The position numbers and the translations under genes were made by a program. A stretch of 55,994 nt of DNA, taken from contig JAFXJY010000011.1 in NCBI GenBank assembly GCA_017531985.1, forward strand, positions 1-55,994. The letters run 5' to 3'. This document shows, piece after piece, positions 7,461 through 17,352 of this stretch (the first letter of the stretch is position 1; each line of letters begins with the position of its first letter). The notes beneath the pieces are model-generated. The model searched no databases. It saw nothing but the letters and a program-made list of their open reading frames with translations, and had not been told where the DNA came from. This DNA is from Bacteroidaceae bacterium. Lineage in GTDB: Bacteria; Bacteroidota; Bacteroidia; Bacteroidales; Barnesiellaceae_A.

Positions 7461-8036
7461 ATGAAAATACTATATATACATGGTCTTTCATCGTCGGGAC
7501 AGTCGCGTACAGCTGCCACCCTAAGAGAATTGTTACCTCATGATGAAATATTTTCGCCCGACCTTCCCATTGACCCATTCGAAGCCTTTTTATTGCTTCG
7601 ACAATTGGTTGAAAGAGAGGAAGTCGATATTATTATAGGAACTTCGATGGGAGGTATGTTTGCACAGAAATTTCATGGTTATTGTAAGATTTTAGTCAAT
7701 CCTTCATTTCATGTGTCACGTTCGATGCGAGCCAAACAAGGTATAAATCAGTTTTTCAGTCAACGTGCCGATGGTGCGATGGAGTATCTTATCACCGATG
7801 AATTATGTAACCGTTATGAACGGCTCGAAGAAAAACAGTTTGACAATCTGCCTCCTTGCGAAATTGATAATACCATAGGGCTTTTTGGTCGTGACGATAC
7901 AACAATTGATTGTAGTGAAGAGTACACTCGGTATTATAAACATATACACTACTTTACGGGTGGTCATCGTCTTGATCGAGGTGCTATTGAAGAGTATCTT
8001 TTGCCACTCATCGAAAATTTCCGTAGGCAAATGTAA
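7461..8036 (+). CDS. YqiA/YcfP-like alpha/beta-fold esterase
   Basis: 191 residues from the ATG at 7461. An in-frame ATG at 7425 would add 12 polar residues that do not match the family start MKILYIHGL. The domain shows the oxyanion loop YIHGLSSSGQS, the nucleophile elbow GTSMGG, an acidic LFGRDDTTID segment, and a histidine in FTGGHRLDRG. This is the complete triad of the UPF0227/YqiA-type esterases. No signal peptide, so it is cytosolic. It is the last gene of the marR run. The substrate is unknown. Confidence 0.8.
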   Translation: MKILYIHGLSSSGQSRTAATLRELLPHDEIFSPDLPIDPFEAFLLLRQLVEREEVDIIIGTSMGGMFAQKFHGYCKILVNPSFHVSRSMRAKQGINQFFSQRADGAMEYLITDELCNRYERLEEKQFDNLPPCEIDNTIGLFGRDDTTIDCSEEYTRYYKHIHYFTGGHRLDRGAIEEYLLPLIENFRRQM

Positions 8037-8040
8037 ACCG

Positions 8041-8073
8041 TTATTTCGAAATAAAGTTGTAAATTCGCAACTT
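8041..8073. other. Two small dyads between the esterase gene and mazG
   Basis: TTATTTCGAAATAA (8041-8054) is a perfect palindrome, and AAGTTG/CAACTT (8054-8059 and 8068-8073) is an inverted repeat whose loop TAAATTCG resembles a -7 box with one mismatch. They may be regulatory sites for mazG or simply chance. Confidence 0.35.
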
Positions 8074-8093
8074 GTAATATAAAGGAAAAAGAT

Positions 8094-8885
8094 ATGGCAC
8101 AACATACCAAAGAAGAGAAAATGGCAGCCTTCGGCCGCCTGCTGGATATATTAGACGAATTGCGTGTAAAATGTCCTTGGGATCGAAAGCAGACCAACGA
8201 AAGTCTGCGACCCAATACGATAGAAGAGACGTACGAATTGTGTGAGGCTATTATCAAGTGTGACAATGAAGCTATTAAGAAAGAACTTGGTGATGTGTTA
8301 TTGCATGTCGTCTTCTACTCGAAGATAGGTGAAGAGCAAGGCTTGTATGATGTTGCCGATGTGTGCAATGCCTTGTGTGATAAGTTGATATTCCGTCATC
8401 CGCATGTCTTTGGCGATGTAAATGTCGATGGCTCACGTCAGGTTGAACAAAACTGGGAGCAGATAAAACTCAAAGAAAAGGGTGGTAATAAGACAGTTCT
8501 CGAAGGAGTGCCTGCGGGATTACCGGCTCTTGTTAAGGCCTTTCGTGTACAAGAGAAAGCATGTAATGTAGGGTTTGACTGGGAGACACCCGAGCAAGTG
8601 TGGGATAAAGTACGGGAAGAGTTATCCGAACTTATCGCTGAGATAGAACGAGGCGACAAGCCGAAGATGGAGGCTGAGATGGGCGATTTCATTTTCAGCA
8701 TCGTCAATGCTGCACGATTGTACAAAATCAATCCCGAGAATGCATTGGAGCGTACCAATCAGAAGTTTATACGCCGCTTCAACTATGTAGAGCAGAAAGC
8801 CAATGAACAAGAACGCAATCTACGAGATATGACTCTTGCCGAGATGGATGCATTGTGGGACGAAGCCAAACTCAAAGGACTGTAA
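8094..8885 (+). CDS. mazG: MazG nucleoside triphosphate pyrophosphohydrolase
   Basis: 263 residues, the full tandem-domain length. It hydrolyses NTPs to NMP and pyrophosphate and acts as a house-cleaning enzyme. The N-terminal domain has CPWDRKQT and the metal-binding EExxE (E44, E45, E48) and ExxD (E64, D67 in KKELGDVLLHVVF). The C-terminal domain repeats it with VREELSELIAEIE and EMGDFIFSIVNAARLY. It is followed after 5 bp by topB and then an overlapping Nudix gene, so three nucleic-acid or nucleotide maintenance genes are coupled. Confidence 0.92.
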   Translation: MAQHTKEEKMAAFGRLLDILDELRVKCPWDRKQTNESLRPNTIEETYELCEAIIKCDNEAIKKELGDVLLHVVFYSKIGEEQGLYDVADVCNALCDKLIFRHPHVFGDVNVDGSRQVEQNWEQIKLKEKGGNKTVLEGVPAGLPALVKAFRVQEKACNVGFDWETPEQVWDKVREELSELIAEIERGDKPKMEAEMGDFIFSIVNAARLYKINPENALERTNQKFIRRFNYVEQKANEQERNLRDMTLAEMDALWDEAKLKGL

Positions 8886-8890
8886 AGCCT

Positions 8891-10960
8891 ATGAAGGTGT
8901 GCATAGCTGAGAAACCGAGTGTAGCCAAGGATATTGCCGAGATATTGGGGGCTAAAACACGTCGCGATGGTTACTATGAAGGTAATAATTACAGCGTGAC
9001 ATGGGTGTATGGTCACTTGTGTGAATTGAAAGAACCTCATGAATACGATGAACGGTGGAAGCGTTGGACACTTGGTTCGTTACCCATGATACCGCAGCGG
9101 TTTGGCATCAAACTCAAAGATGACAAAGGTGTCGAAAAGCAATTTAAGGTAATAGAACAACTCATATCGCAGGCCGAGTGTGTCATTAACTGTGGTGATG
9201 CCGGGCAAGAAGGAGAGTTGATACAGCGATGGGTGATGCAGAAGGCAGGATGTAAGTGTCCTGTGTTACGATTGTGGATTTCATCGTTGACCGAGGAGTC
9301 AATCCGCGACGGATTTGCACACTTGCGACCACAAGATGACTTCAACCGATTATACCTTGCCGGACTGACACGAGCCATAGGCGACTGGCTGTTGGGTATG
9401 AATGCCACCCGTCTATACACGTTGCGATATGGTCGTGACCGTCAAGTGTTGTCGATAGGTCGTGTGCAGACACCGACCTTGGCTCTGATCGTTAATCGTC
9501 AACTCGAGATAGAGAATTTCATTCCACAGCCCTATTGGGAGTTAAAGACTATCTATCGTGAAACAACATTCTCCGTTACACAAGGCCGATTCTCGTCGGT
9601 CGATGAGGGACAACAAGCCCTTGCTGTGATAGAGGGTCGCCCCTTTGAAATAACTGATGTAACCACCAAGAACGGAAAGGAAGCACCTCCGCGACTCTTT
9701 GACCTGACAAGTCTGCAAGTGGAATGTAATAAGAAGTTCTCTTACTCGGCCGAAGAGACGTTGCAACTTATTCAGTCGCTATATGAGAAGAAAGTGACTA
9801 CCTATCCGCGTGTCGATACCACTTACCTCAGTGATGATATATACCCCAAGGTCAATGGTATTCTATCGGCTCTGCATCAGTATGTGCATCTTGTCGAGCC
9901 GCTGTTGAAACTACCCAAGTTGCCCAAAAGCAAGAAGGTTTTCGATAACTCTAAGGTAACTGATCACCATGCCATTATTCCCACCAACGTAAAAGCTGTC
10001 AATCTGACCGATCGCGAAAAAAATGTTTACGATCTTGTAGCCCGTCGGTTCATTGCAGCATTTTATCCCGACTGTCAGGTAGCCAATACAACAGTGATGG
10101 GACGTGTGGAGCATATCGATTTTAAAGCTACCGGTCGGCAGATTCTGTCGCCCGGCTGGCGTGTGGTATTTAGCAAGGAAGATGTTGGCGAAGATGGTAA
10201 TGATACACAGATTCTACCCGAGTTCGTAGTAGGTGAGAGAGGAGAACACACCCCATCACTTACCGAGAAATATACCCAGCCCCCCAAGCCTTATACCGAG
10301 GCAACACTGTTGCGTGCCATGGAGACCGCCGGTAAGAGTGTCGATGATGAAGTGTTGCGAGAAGCCCTGAAAGAGAATGGTATAGGACGACCTTCGACGC
10401 GAGCTGCCATCATTGAGATACTGTTCAAGCGTCGCTACATTCGTAAGGAACGCAAGAGTCTTATAGCAACCCCCACAGGTGTGGAGTTGATACAGACCAT
10501 TCGTAATGAGTTGCTCAAATCGGTAGAGTTGACCGGACAATGGGAGAATAAGTTGCGACGCATTGAACGAAGTGAATATGAGCCTGCCAACTTTCTCGAT
10601 GAACTCAAAGAGATGGTACACTCGATTGTTAAAGATGTGTTGAGCGATAATACAGGTTCGGTGGCTTCAACCCCGGTCGAAGAGGAGAAGAAAAAGCGAA
10701 GTAGAAAATCGTCCGGTGCCAATGAGGAGAAAAAGAGCCGAAAACCACGCGAAAAAAATAAAGCACCCTCGCCAACGGACGAGCCTATTATTTGCCCCAT
10801 GTGCCGAAAGGGACATATACTGAAAGGACGTAGTGCCTATGGATGCAGTGCATGGCAAGAGGGTTGCAGTTTCAGATTGCCATTTGATACTTATGGCTCG
10901 GAGTTAACGCGTGAACAATTGCAAAAAATAGCCAATGAAAAGCGAGATGAAAATGGATAA
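8891..10960 (+). CDS. topB: DNA topoisomerase III
   Basis: 689 residues from the ATG at 8891, which gives the standard start MKVCIAEKPSVAKDIAEILG; an upstream ATG overlaps mazG and is rejected. It is a type IA topoisomerase that cuts one strand and decatenates DNA. The Toprim domain has E7 and the acidic NCGDAGQEGEL motif (about 100-110). SIGRVQTPTLALIVNRQ lies at 188-203. The active-site tyrosine is Y305 in TTYPRVDTTYLS. The C-terminus has a Lys/Arg-rich linker (about 600-636) and a single zinc-ribbon with Cys pairs CPMC and CSAWQEGC, an extra DNA-binding module common in plasmid and Bacteroidota TopB. Confidence 0.93.
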   Translation: MKVCIAEKPSVAKDIAEILGAKTRRDGYYEGNNYSVTWVYGHLCELKEPHEYDERWKRWTLGSLPMIPQRFGIKLKDDKGVEKQFKVIEQLISQAECVINCGDAGQEGELIQRWVMQKAGCKCPVLRLWISSLTEESIRDGFAHLRPQDDFNRLYLAGLTRAIGDWLLGMNATRLYTLRYGRDRQVLSIGRVQTPTLALIVNRQLEIENFIPQPYWELKTIYRETTFSVTQGRFSSVDEGQQALAVIEGRPFEITDVTTKNGKEAPPRLFDLTSLQVECNKKFSYSAEETLQLIQSLYEKKVTTYPRVDTTYLSDDIYPKVNGILSALHQYVHLVEPLLKLPKLPKSKKVFDNSKVTDHHAIIPTNVKAVNLTDREKNVYDLVARRFIAAFYPDCQVANTTVMGRVEHIDFKATGRQILSPGWRVVFSKEDVGEDGNDTQILPEFVVGERGEHTPSLTEKYTQPPKPYTEATLLRAMETAGKSVDDEVLREALKENGIGRPSTRAAIIEILFKRRYIRKERKSLIATPTGVELIQTIRNELLKSVELTGQWENKLRRIERSEYEPANFLDELKEMVHSIVKDVLSDNTGSVASTPVEEEKKKRSRKSSGANEEKKSRKPREKNKAPSPTDEPIICPMCRKGHILKGRSAYGCSAWQEGCSFRLPFDTYGSELTREQLQKIANEKRDENG

Positions 10961-11468
10961 GATACGAGAAGAATGGTTTCCACTGGTCGATGAAGAAGGC
11001 CGGGTAGTGGGTAAGGCAACACGTCGAGAGTGTCACAGTGGCAGTATGTTGCTACATCCGGTTGTGCATTTGCATATATTTGATAACGAAGGACGTCTCT
11101 TTTTGCAACGTCGTTCCATGAGTAAGGATATACAACCGGGCAAATGGGATACGGCTGTGGGTGGTCATGTCGATTATGGCGAAACTATCGAAGAGGCCTT
11201 GCATCGTGAAGTGCGTGAAGAGTTGGGCATTACCCACTTTGTACCCCGGCTCAATTTCGTTTATTGCTTCACATCGAGTATCGAACGAGAGTTGGTGCAT
11301 TCCTATCGTACCATCTACGAGGGAGAGATGGTGATAGATCCTGTTGAGATAGATGAAGGTCGTTACTGGAAGATTGAGGATATAGAGAGTAATATAGGGA
11401 AAGGGGTATTTACGCCCAATTTTGAGCAAGAATTTGAGCGATTACGCAAAATTTTGAATTTTTTTTGA
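10953..11468 (+). CDS. Nudix hydrolase (YfcD/IPP-isomerase-like)
   Basis: 171 residues from the ATG at 10953; the ATGs at 10947 and 10935 are alternatives, and all three overlap topB. The Nudix box is complete: GGHVDYGETIEEALHREVREELGI (G, E, then REVREEL). The lead-in WFPLVDEEGRVVGKATRRECHSG and then LLHPVVHLHIF are typical of the YfcD group, which resembles isopentenyl-diphosphate isomerase but lacks its specific residues. The substrate is unknown. It is translationally coupled to topB. Confidence 0.85.
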   Translation: MDKIREEWFPLVDEEGRVVGKATRRECHSGSMLLHPVVHLHIFDNEGRLFLQRRSMSKDIQPGKWDTAVGGHVDYGETIEEALHREVREELGITHFVPRLNFVYCFTSSIERELVHSYRTIYEGEMVIDPVEIDEGRYWKIEDIESNIGKGVFTPNFEQEFERLRKILNFF

Positions 11469-11631
11469 TATCGACTGTCAGATATTACCATAGTTCCACT
11501 CTTTAATAAGCAGAGAGGGTATTACGAATTGCCGGTAATGCTCAACGTTACGATGAGTATATAGCATTTTATAGAGCATACCTCTTCAAAATAATGATGT
11601 GTAACTATACAAGAAATAGAGTTTTTTTCAT

Positions 11632-11671
11632 TAAATTTGCAGAGATGTACACACACTGTAATTGCAGTGTG
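11632..11671 (+). promoter_or_regulatory. -7 box and leader hairpin of the SEDS-PBP operon
   Basis: TAAATTTG (11632-11639) fits TAnnTTTG. The predicted transcript would begin near 11646, and the first element in it is a perfect hairpin, CACACTG/CAGTGTG (11652-11658 and 11665-11671) with loop TAATTG. About 75 bases of unstructured leader follow before the ATG. I found no TTG box at the right distance. The rest of 11469-11631 holds nothing I recognise. Confidence 0.5.
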
Positions 11672-11746
11672 AGAGTGTAATGGTAAGTAGTGTATAGAAC
11701 AAATAACAAACTAACAACCAAGCCAACATAAAGCAATCAATATATT

Positions 11747-14700
11747 ATGAAACCACATCTGTTACGACAATTCACACTACCGCTAATAACAGCGATTATC
11801 GTGTTGTTGTTTTTGCGTCTGTCGCAAAACTATGAAGAACGTCATAAAGCCGTTGAAGCAGCCTATATAAGCGAGACATCGGTAAACTTATCGGACGAAA
11901 CCGAAGTTTCGACTCTGACTAATGTCCTGCTTATAAATAATTATATGCAGAACAAAGCAGATGCCGAGTTTGCAGCTCGTCATATTATCGGTCAACTGCA
12001 ATCGGGCAAGAAGATAGAAGCGTTTGGCGACTTTGCCAAGCGAGCCTGGCAAATTCCTGCTACGGTCATTGACAGTATAGGTTCGCCTCTGTATCGCGAA
12101 CGGCTTGCAATGTCGCGTAACAAGATTGAGTGTGATTCACTTTATGATGCTGTGTCGAGTCGTCATTTGAGTGATGAGGTTGTTGTCGATGCTCGTTATC
12201 AAGGTTGCATCAATGTGACTATTGAGAGGAAAAATCCGAATGCCAACATACTGCAACGCAGCTTGGGACTCAACAAGATACCGGCTTGTGGCGACGATCT
12301 TGTTGTGCGATTGGCTCGTGTGTACACCGATAGTAGTCAAGTCGTACATGCCGATACAATAGCCTATGCACGTCCCAATAAGGATGGAGAGGTTGTATTC
12401 AAGGGTCTTGACACTGAACAGCTATACAGCGTATTGCCCATACGTCGAGGTTGTGAATATGGTGCATCGAAGGGAACCATCGGTGGAAGCATGGCATCGA
12501 ATGGCAAGACGGAGATGGAATGTGCATTTACCGAGCAGGAACATCGAGTGCGATTATTTGACACTGCGACAATGAAGCAAATTAAAAGTGACCGTACAAT
12601 AACAGTGCGTACACCCGAGCAATTCCGCTCACTTCTTGTGCAAGATGTGGTCATACTTTTATTGTTGTGGTGGTTGTTGAGCATCTATTTCAATGTGCGT
12701 CAACGATATTCTTACATGCCCCTCATTAACATCCTGATGTTCATCACAGGCATATCGTTGTTGGTGATGTACTCTATCAACGACCCACTGACCGATGAGT
12801 TGAAAGGACATATCATGGCAGGAGGTATATTTGTGGGTATTGCAATGATGTTTGCCTTCCTGCACATCGATTTTACTAAGTTTTATCAGGATAAGTATCA
12901 CTTTGGATTTGATGCACTTATAAATCTTCTGAGGAAACTTGGTAGCCTTTTGAGCAACCTTTCACTAATCAAATGGCTCTGTAATTTATCCGTAATACGA
13001 TGGATATTCTCGCCTTATAAGCGTAAGGTGTCGGGAATGGCATCGACACTGGTAAGTTCGGCTCCGTGGTGGAAGAAATTGTTCTCTTTGATAGGTATCA
13101 TCGTATTATTTCCATTGATAGTGATAGATGGGATAGTAGGATTTTTCACTATGTTGATGAACGTTAAGGGTGGTGGATTTATGCTGATGGCTCTATTATT
13201 GACAGTATTATTGTTCACCCCCTTAGGCTCGGAAGTGGGCGGAATGAAAGTTAACCTAAACTTAGGTATCAAATTCCAGCCCAGTGAGATAGCCAAATAC
13301 CTTGTCATATTCTTTATGGCAGCCTTCTTCTGTGTCAATGCCGACAAGATAATGCAATACTCATCCAAGGGTAATGCCGGAATGTTTGGTAGTAAATTGA
13401 AGGTAATGCTACCAGTCATTATCGCCTTGTTGATATTGCTGCTGCTCTATTTCTTCTTAGGCGATATGGGACCTGCCATGGTACTTGCTTTCACGTTTAT
13501 TATTGTCTATTCGATTATAAAATCGAAAGTTACACTCGAAGGAGCAACCGATGAAGACCGACTGCAACGCATCTTATCGAGCGATATAGCCATGTTGGTG
13601 TATGGAGTGGTATCGTTTATCGTGTTGTTGGTTATAGGTAATATATTGGGTAATATGATTATCTTTGCCCTTTTGTGGCTTGTGTTGTGGCTTGCCATGG
13701 GGTGGAAGAGTCGTCAGATATTTGAGACACCTATCTTCTTTAATGCCGTTATTGCAATGTTCCTTTTCGGAGGCAATATGTTTGGCTGTGTACCTGAATC
13801 CTTCCCCGGTAGCGAAAAGTTCCATAGTATAGCCGAGCGATTGGATAGCCGCATGGAGATGTGTACCAACACATGGGGAACGCTTCCATTGGACAATCAT
13901 GCCGCCAATGCGGGTGAAAACACCCAAGTTGTCGAAGGTTTGTGGGGATTGGCAACAGGTGGTTTCTTTGGTCAAGGATTGGGCAATGGTTCACCACAAT
14001 TCATACCCGCCTATCACACCGATATGATATTGGAGAGTATAGGCGAACAGATGGGTTGGGTTGGTATCATTGTTGTGTTGTTACTTGTAGCGATGTTGCT
14101 ACGCAAGACCATCGTGATAGGGTATCAGTCGTCACATCCCTTTGCCTTCTATTTGTGTACGGGTATTGCTGTCGTTACCGCAGTACAGTTTATTATCATC
14201 TCTCTGGGTAGTACAGGTATGATACCGCTCACAGGTGTAACAGTGCCATTCCTCAGTTATGGTCGTGTGAGTATGATACTCAATCTGGCGGCATACGGAG
14301 TAGTGTTGTCGGTAGCCTTGCACAATCGCAAGCAGCAAGAGGTGTCGGCCGATACCGATATAGAGAGATTACGCGATGCCGAGATGAGGAAGTATGAATT
14401 TCCCATATCGATACTGAGCATGGTATATATAGCCGTTGTATGCATGATAGGCGAAGTATTCTTCTACTATCAATGTATGCAACGCGATGAGACACTCATA
14501 CGTCCCGTCTATGTCAATAATGTCGATGGAGCCCCCACCTTAGAGTATAATCCCCGTATCGCTCAGCTGGCTGCCAAGTTGCGTGTGGGCGATATATACG
14601 ACCGCAATGGTGTCTTGTTGGCTACCAGTGATAGAACGAAACTGAAAAATCACAAGAATGCGTACACTGCTTGCGGACTTGATTATAACTCTTCACGAAT

Positions 14701-16258
14701 ACAACGTCGTTACTATCCCTTCGGTGAACATCTATTCTTTACGCTGGGTGACTTCAATACTGGACTGCTCTTCTCAACGTCTCGCGGATACATGGCCGAG
14801 GCTCGACATCTGAGTGATCTGCGTGGATATGACAATATAAAGAGAGATAAAAAAAACAAGCAACCTATAAAGGTGAAATTGAAATCGAACGAATATCGTC
14901 CCAGTCGTTATCACTCTGCATCATACGATTATGTCATGTCCGACTCGTTTCAGTTGCGTGATTATAGTGCCTTGTTACCCTATCTTCGTGCCGGTGTCAA
15001 TAGCGACAAAGTGAGCGATCTTAATCGTGGGAAAAGCGATGTGCTGGGTCGTATATTCAGTGGTGATACCATCGTGCCGAAAGATATAAAACTCACGATT
15101 GATGCCCGATTGCAAACCCGGTTGCAACAAGGTCTTGAAAAGCATGTGAATAAAATTTATAGCAGCGATGTGTATAATAAACTTCGTATATCGGTTGTGC
15201 TGTTAGATGCCAAGAATGGCGACCTATTGACCTCCGCCAACTATCCGCTGCCCGATTACGAACGCCTCAGAGAAGATGGAGATAAGGTGTATAAGGATTA
15301 TGAAACATCCTCGACGTGGCGTGCTTACACCGACATGGACTTGGGATTGATGTTCCCCACGGCACCCGGTTCTTCTGCCAAGGTAATGACTGCCATGGCG
15401 GGATTGCGTAAAGGTGGTGTTGCTATGGGCAATCAGAGTTATTATGTGCATAATATAGAAAAAATACTTGCATCTTCTGAACCAACTGGCAGAGTTAATA
15501 TGAAGTTAGCCTTGGAACAATCGTCGAATGTTTACTTTATCAAGTTGGCTAACGATAAGAATCTTTATGCCGACATGGCTGCTGTCTATGCACACACCGG
15601 TGTAGGCATCAAAAAACAAGCTCCGTATATTTTGAATTATACTGAGCCAACAAGCGAATGGATGTCGCTCGTTACTAATGATAGTGCAGCGGCTTTGGAA
15701 CGATATCGCCGTTATAAGAAAGAGACACCTAAAAAAATGAATACATTAGGTGTAGAGAGTAACACACAATGGTCGTGGGCGTGGGGACAAGGAACGCTTA
15801 CTGCTACGCCCCTTGCTATGGCTCGTGTAGCCTCTATTGCTGCCAATGGCGGTGAGATGCCCGTTACACGTTATGTCATTGATGAAGCCTCTGCTCGTGT
15901 GATCACGGTCGTAGGTGAAAACGAGGCTCGCAAGTTGAACGGCTATATGAAGAGTACCTCATTAGTTCACGATAAAATAAAAGATAATAATATTGGTGGC
16001 AAGACAGGTACGCCTGAGCGTTCTTGGTACGATGAGAATGATAATGTAGAAAAGTACAATGACGGATGGTATATCTGCTTTATAGAAAAAACCAATAATC
16101 AACCCAAAACAGATGAAAATAAAGGTAACAGCAGTAGAAATGATGCCATTGCTATTGCTATTCGACTTGAACGTTTGGGCGGTGCAGGTTCTAAACGAGC
16201 TGTCAATGTCCTGAACGAAGTCGTTATTCCTGTATTAAGAGAATTGAAATATTACTAA
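11747..16258 (+). CDS. SEDS (FtsW/RodA) glycosyltransferase fused to a class B penicillin-binding protein
   Basis: 1503 residues, about four times a normal FtsW or RodA. In order: a membrane anchor (8-26); an unrecognised extracytoplasmic region (about 27-295); further membrane segments; a SEDS polymerase core (about 480-860) with QPSEIAKYLVIFF, the conserved aspartate D759 in AYHTDMILESIGEQMGWVG, and PFLSYGRVSMILNLAAYG; then a class B PBP with its pedestal start VGDIYDRNGVLLAT and all three transpeptidase motifs, SxxK (S1209-SAK), SxN (S1259-SN) and KTG (1419-1421). It could therefore polymerise and cross-link peptidoglycan in one polypeptide. SEDS and PBP2/3 are normally separate proteins. 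It is the first gene of a four-gene unit with FHA and PP2C genes. Whether it serves division or elongation is not readable from sequence. Confidence 0.92.
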   Translation: MKPHLLRQFTLPLITAIIVLLFLRLSQNYEERHKAVEAAYISETSVNLSDETEVSTLTNVLLINNYMQNKADAEFAARHIIGQLQSGKKIEAFGDFAKRAWQIPATVIDSIGSPLYRERLAMSRNKIECDSLYDAVSSRHLSDEVVVDARYQGCINVTIERKNPNANILQRSLGLNKIPACGDDLVVRLARVYTDSSQVVHADTIAYARPNKDGEVVFKGLDTEQLYSVLPIRRGCEYGASKGTIGGSMASNGKTEMECAFTEQEHRVRLFDTATMKQIKSDRTITVRTPEQFRSLLVQDVVILLLLWWLLSIYFNVRQRYSYMPLINILMFITGISLLVMYSINDPLTDELKGHIMAGGIFVGIAMMFAFLHIDFTKFYQDKYHFGFDALINLLRKLGSLLSNLSLIKWLCNLSVIRWIFSPYKRKVSGMASTLVSSAPWWKKLFSLIGIIVLFPLIVIDGIVGFFTMLMNVKGGGFMLMALLLTVLLFTPLGSEVGGMKVNLNLGIKFQPSEIAKYLVIFFMAAFFCVNADKIMQYSSKGNAGMFGSKLKVMLPVIIALLILLLLYFFLGDMGPAMVLAFTFIIVYSIIKSKVTLEGATDEDRLQRILSSDIAMLVYGVVSFIVLLVIGNILGNMIIFALLWLVLWLAMGWKSRQIFETPIFFNAVIAMFLFGGNMFGCVPESFPGSEKFHSIAERLDSRMEMCTNTWGTLPLDNHAANAGENTQVVEGLWGLATGGFFGQGLGNGSPQFIPAYHTDMILESIGEQMGWVGIIVVLLLVAMLLRKTIVIGYQSSHPFAFYLCTGIAVVTAVQFIIISLGSTGMIPLTGVTVPFLSYGRVSMILNLAAYGVVLSVALHNRKQQEVSADTDIERLRDAEMRKYEFPISILSMVYIAVVCMIGEVFFYYQCMQRDETLIRPVYVNNVDGAPTLEYNPRIAQLAAKLRVGDIYDRNGVLLATSDRTKLKNHKNAYTACGLDYNSSRIQRRYYPFGEHLFFTLGDFNTGLLFSTSRGYMAEARHLSDLRGYDNIKRDKKNKQPIKVKLKSNEYRPSRYHSASYDYVMSDSFQLRDYSALLPYLRAGVNSDKVSDLNRGKSDVLGRIFSGDTIVPKDIKLTIDARLQTRLQQGLEKHVNKIYSSDVYNKLRISVVLLDAKNGDLLTSANYPLPDYERLREDGDKVYKDYETSSTWRAYTDMDLGLMFPTAPGSSAKVMTAMAGLRKGGVAMGNQSYYVHNIEKILASSEPTGRVNMKLALEQSSNVYFIKLANDKNLYADMAAVYAHTGVGIKKQAPYILNYTEPTSEWMSLVTNDSAAALERYRRYKKETPKKMNTLGVESNTQWSWAWGQGTLTATPLAMARVASIAANGGEMPVTRYVIDEASARVITVVGENEARKLNGYMKSTSLVHDKIKDNNIGGKTGTPERSWYDENDNVEKYNDGWYICFIEKTNNQPKTDENKGNSSRNDAIAIAIRLERLGGAGSKRAVNVLNEVVIPVLRELKYY

Positions 16259-16272
16259 TAAAGAAAGAAGCT

Positions 16273-17331
16273 ATGGCAAACAAATTTTTTGAATGGATAG
16301 ACAGAGTCATTAATGGCAGTGATGGAGGAAACGGAAATACGCCCGATGTCGAAGGTAATCAGGATATTGAAGATACTTCAACACCCACAAGTGAGCAGCA
16401 TATCGAGCAGAAGGAAGTAGAAACACCTACTGTCGAAGAACCTATAAAGCCGGAAGATAGAAGTGAGGAGAATCGTCAAGAAACTTCCGGTGAGACTCCG
16501 AATATCGAACCCCAAGTAACTCCTGAGGTAAAACCGGAAAAGAAAAAAGAGACTCCTCGTGTGGTGAAACCCGAAGTAACTCAATTGCCGCTTGTGAAGG
16601 GTAATAATGCCATAGAGAAAAGGGAGAATTTGATACAATTGATTATCTCGCAAGTGAAACGTGATTATCGCGGTGTAGAGGTGTCGTTGCATGAATGTTC
16701 GCTCATTGTCACGTTGACCGATGGTGTATTGTACACAATTGTTAAGAACGATGAATTTGTGTCACAACTCAGGCAGAAAATCGTTAACGAGTGCGGCTGT
16801 AATTTCGGAAACATCGTTATAAATAACAATCTGCCACAAGAACATCATAGTAAAGCATTGGCACAAGATGTCTACTACGAAGTTGTGTCGAAGGAAATAG
16901 CTGCCGACTTGGGAGGAAGAACACTACGAGCCAGAGTTACCGCCATACAAGGCTCACTGAGAACGCCCGAAGTTATTCTTGACTCGGAGGAGATAAATCG
17001 GCTAAATAACGCCCGCTATAATATAGGTGCAATGTTGCAACCCTACCCAACAAGAACCAACCAGATAGCAATTGACGAGAGTGACGATGCACAGTCGCAA
17101 TACAATCAATATGCCAGCCGCGAGCACGCACACATTGCCTACAATGAGCGTGACGGATTTTTGCTCTATGCCGACCGCGGAGGAATAAGAGAGAGCTATA
17201 AAAGAACTCATATCATACGTAATAACCAAGAAATTGAGGTAGAAGGAACTATTGTACCCAAGGTGCTTCGTGATGGAGATATTATTGCATTGAGTAGAAA
17301 AGTGTATCTTAAATTTGAAATCATTAGTTAA
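16273..17331 (+). CDS. FHA-domain protein with a disordered acidic N-terminus
   Basis: 352 residues and no signal peptide, so probably cytoplasmic. Residues 1-115 are rich in Glu, Pro and Thr and likely disordered; the many Thr residues could be phosphorylation sites. Residues 116-235 form a folded region that I do not recognise. Residues 247-350 look like a forkhead-associated phosphothreonine-binding domain: the motif SREHAHI (282-288) supplies the family Ser and His, and LRDGDIIAL matches the late strand. The early Gly-Arg is changed to Gly-Ala (IGAM). It starts 14 bp after the SEDS-PBP gene. By analogy with actinobacterial FhaA/FhaB it would connect Thr phosphorylation to the cell-wall enzyme; this is inference. 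Confidence 0.75.
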   Translation: MANKFFEWIDRVINGSDGGNGNTPDVEGNQDIEDTSTPTSEQHIEQKEVETPTVEEPIKPEDRSEENRQETSGETPNIEPQVTPEVKPEKKKETPRVVKPEVTQLPLVKGNNAIEKRENLIQLIISQVKRDYRGVEVSLHECSLIVTLTDGVLYTIVKNDEFVSQLRQKIVNECGCNFGNIVINNNLPQEHHSKALAQDVYYEVVSKEIAADLGGRTLRARVTAIQGSLRTPEVILDSEEINRLNNARYNIGAMLQPYPTRTNQIAIDESDDAQSQYNQYASREHAHIAYNERDGFLLYADRGGIRESYKRTHIIRNNQEIEVEGTIVPKVLRDGDIIALSRKVYLKFEIIS

Positions 17332-17352
17332 TAACCATAAATATTAGGAAGG

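Noticed and set aside
8855..8890. Upstream in-frame ATG for topB
   Set aside because: It would overlap mazG and add 12 residues ahead of the invariant MKVCIAEKPS start.
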